Below, in pieces: positions 63,941 through 64,000 of a stretch of 64,000 nucleotides of DNA. The notes beneath the pieces were generated by a model. The model was not told where the DNA came from and did no database searches. It saw only the letters and a list, made by a program, of their open reading frames with translations. How positions within the stretch are numbered: position 1 is the stretch's first letter; each line of letters begins with the position of its first letter. Source of the DNA: Methanobacterium sp. (GTDB lineage: Archaea > Methanobacteriota > Methanobacteria > Methanobacteriales > Methanobacteriaceae); NCBI GenBank assembly GCA_015661405.1, contig JACWMK010000007.1, positions 1 to 64,000 on the forward strand, read 5' to 3'. The position numbers and the translations under genes were made by a program.

Positions 63941-64000
63941 ATGTCAGAGGATAATATTGTATACATTGGAAATAAACCAGTAATGAACTATGTGTTAGCT
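63941..64000 (+). CDS. albA: Alba chromatin protein, N-terminal part only
   Basis: The first 20 codons, up to the window edge, read MSEDNIVYIGNKPVMNYVLA, the conserved start of archaeal Alba (IGxKPVMNYVLA). Alba coats DNA and RNA and is controlled by acetylation in some archaea. GGAGGTGA lies upstream. The rest of the gene lies outside this window. Confidence 0.92.
   Translation, partial: MSEDNIVYIGNKPVMNYVLA

Overview
This window is a piece of a very AT-rich archaeal chromosome, almost certainly from the order Methanobacteriales (a Methanobrevibacter- or Methanobacterium-like methanogen). The basis is archaeal-type ribosomal proteins (S4e, L14e, L18e, L19e, L32e, L34e), RNA polymerase subunits D, N and K, an Alba gene at the right edge, tRNA genes without encoded CCA (one with archaeal bulge-helix-bulge introns), pyruvate carboxylase subunit A beside biotin ligase, DUF2070 and DUF2073 families, class III signal peptide pilins, GGAGG/GGTGA ribosome-binding sites and frequent TTG starts. 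The genus cannot be fixed from the sequence alone.

Layout. 1-5 kb is a surface region: a GT-C membrane glycosyltransferase, a divergent STT3/AglB-type gene broken by two frameshifts, and three tiny class III pilin genes, two of them tandem duplicates. 5-22 kb holds mostly small, conserved but poorly characterised archaeal genes: a membrane-anchored degenerate PLD-like protein, a UPF0173 metallo-beta-lactamase-fold hydrolase, an Era-like GTPase, DUF2073 and a zinc-ribbon protein, then RqcH, an EMC6-like protein, DUF2070, DUF6282, a NYN-domain protein, a SelA-like PLP enzyme, RtcA, biotin ligase with PycA, and a METTL5-type methyltransferase.

22-48 kb is the archaeal ribosomal protein superoperon, all on the plus strand: a SPOUT RNA methyltransferase, the S10/spc/alpha-type cluster from L3 to L15, SecY, adenylate kinase, the EMC3-like DUF106 protein, L34e, CMP kinase, L14e, Cbf5, tRNA-Ser(GGA), S13-S4-S11-RpoD-L18e-L13-S9-RpoN, a two-intron tRNA-Pro(GGG), RpoK, enolase, ferredoxin and S2. 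It supplies ribosome, RNase P, RNA polymerase and membrane-insertion parts from one region. 48-56 kb continues with MEMO1 and an archaeal isoprenoid block (mevalonate kinase, isopentenyl phosphate kinase, type 2 IPP isomerase, prenyl synthase IdsA) with RNase J embedded, then GluRS.

56-63 kb is an accessory divalent-metal island: a decayed Nramp-family pseudogene, two CDF transporters with different metal-site residues, an intact Nramp-family transporter with Mg-type rather than Mn/Fe-type motifs, a soluble PRC/MgtE-N/CBS protein and an Lrp regulator. The window ends in a small unknown gene and the first codons of an Alba chromatin protein.

Most notable: a tRNA-Pro whose two introns can be drawn as canonical bulge-helix-bulge motifs that must be spliced in a fixed order; a ribosomal protein S3 with a six-fold 42-bp acidic repeat tail; the Nramp plus MgtE-sensor pairing; and small genes easy to miss (S14, RpoN, three pilins).
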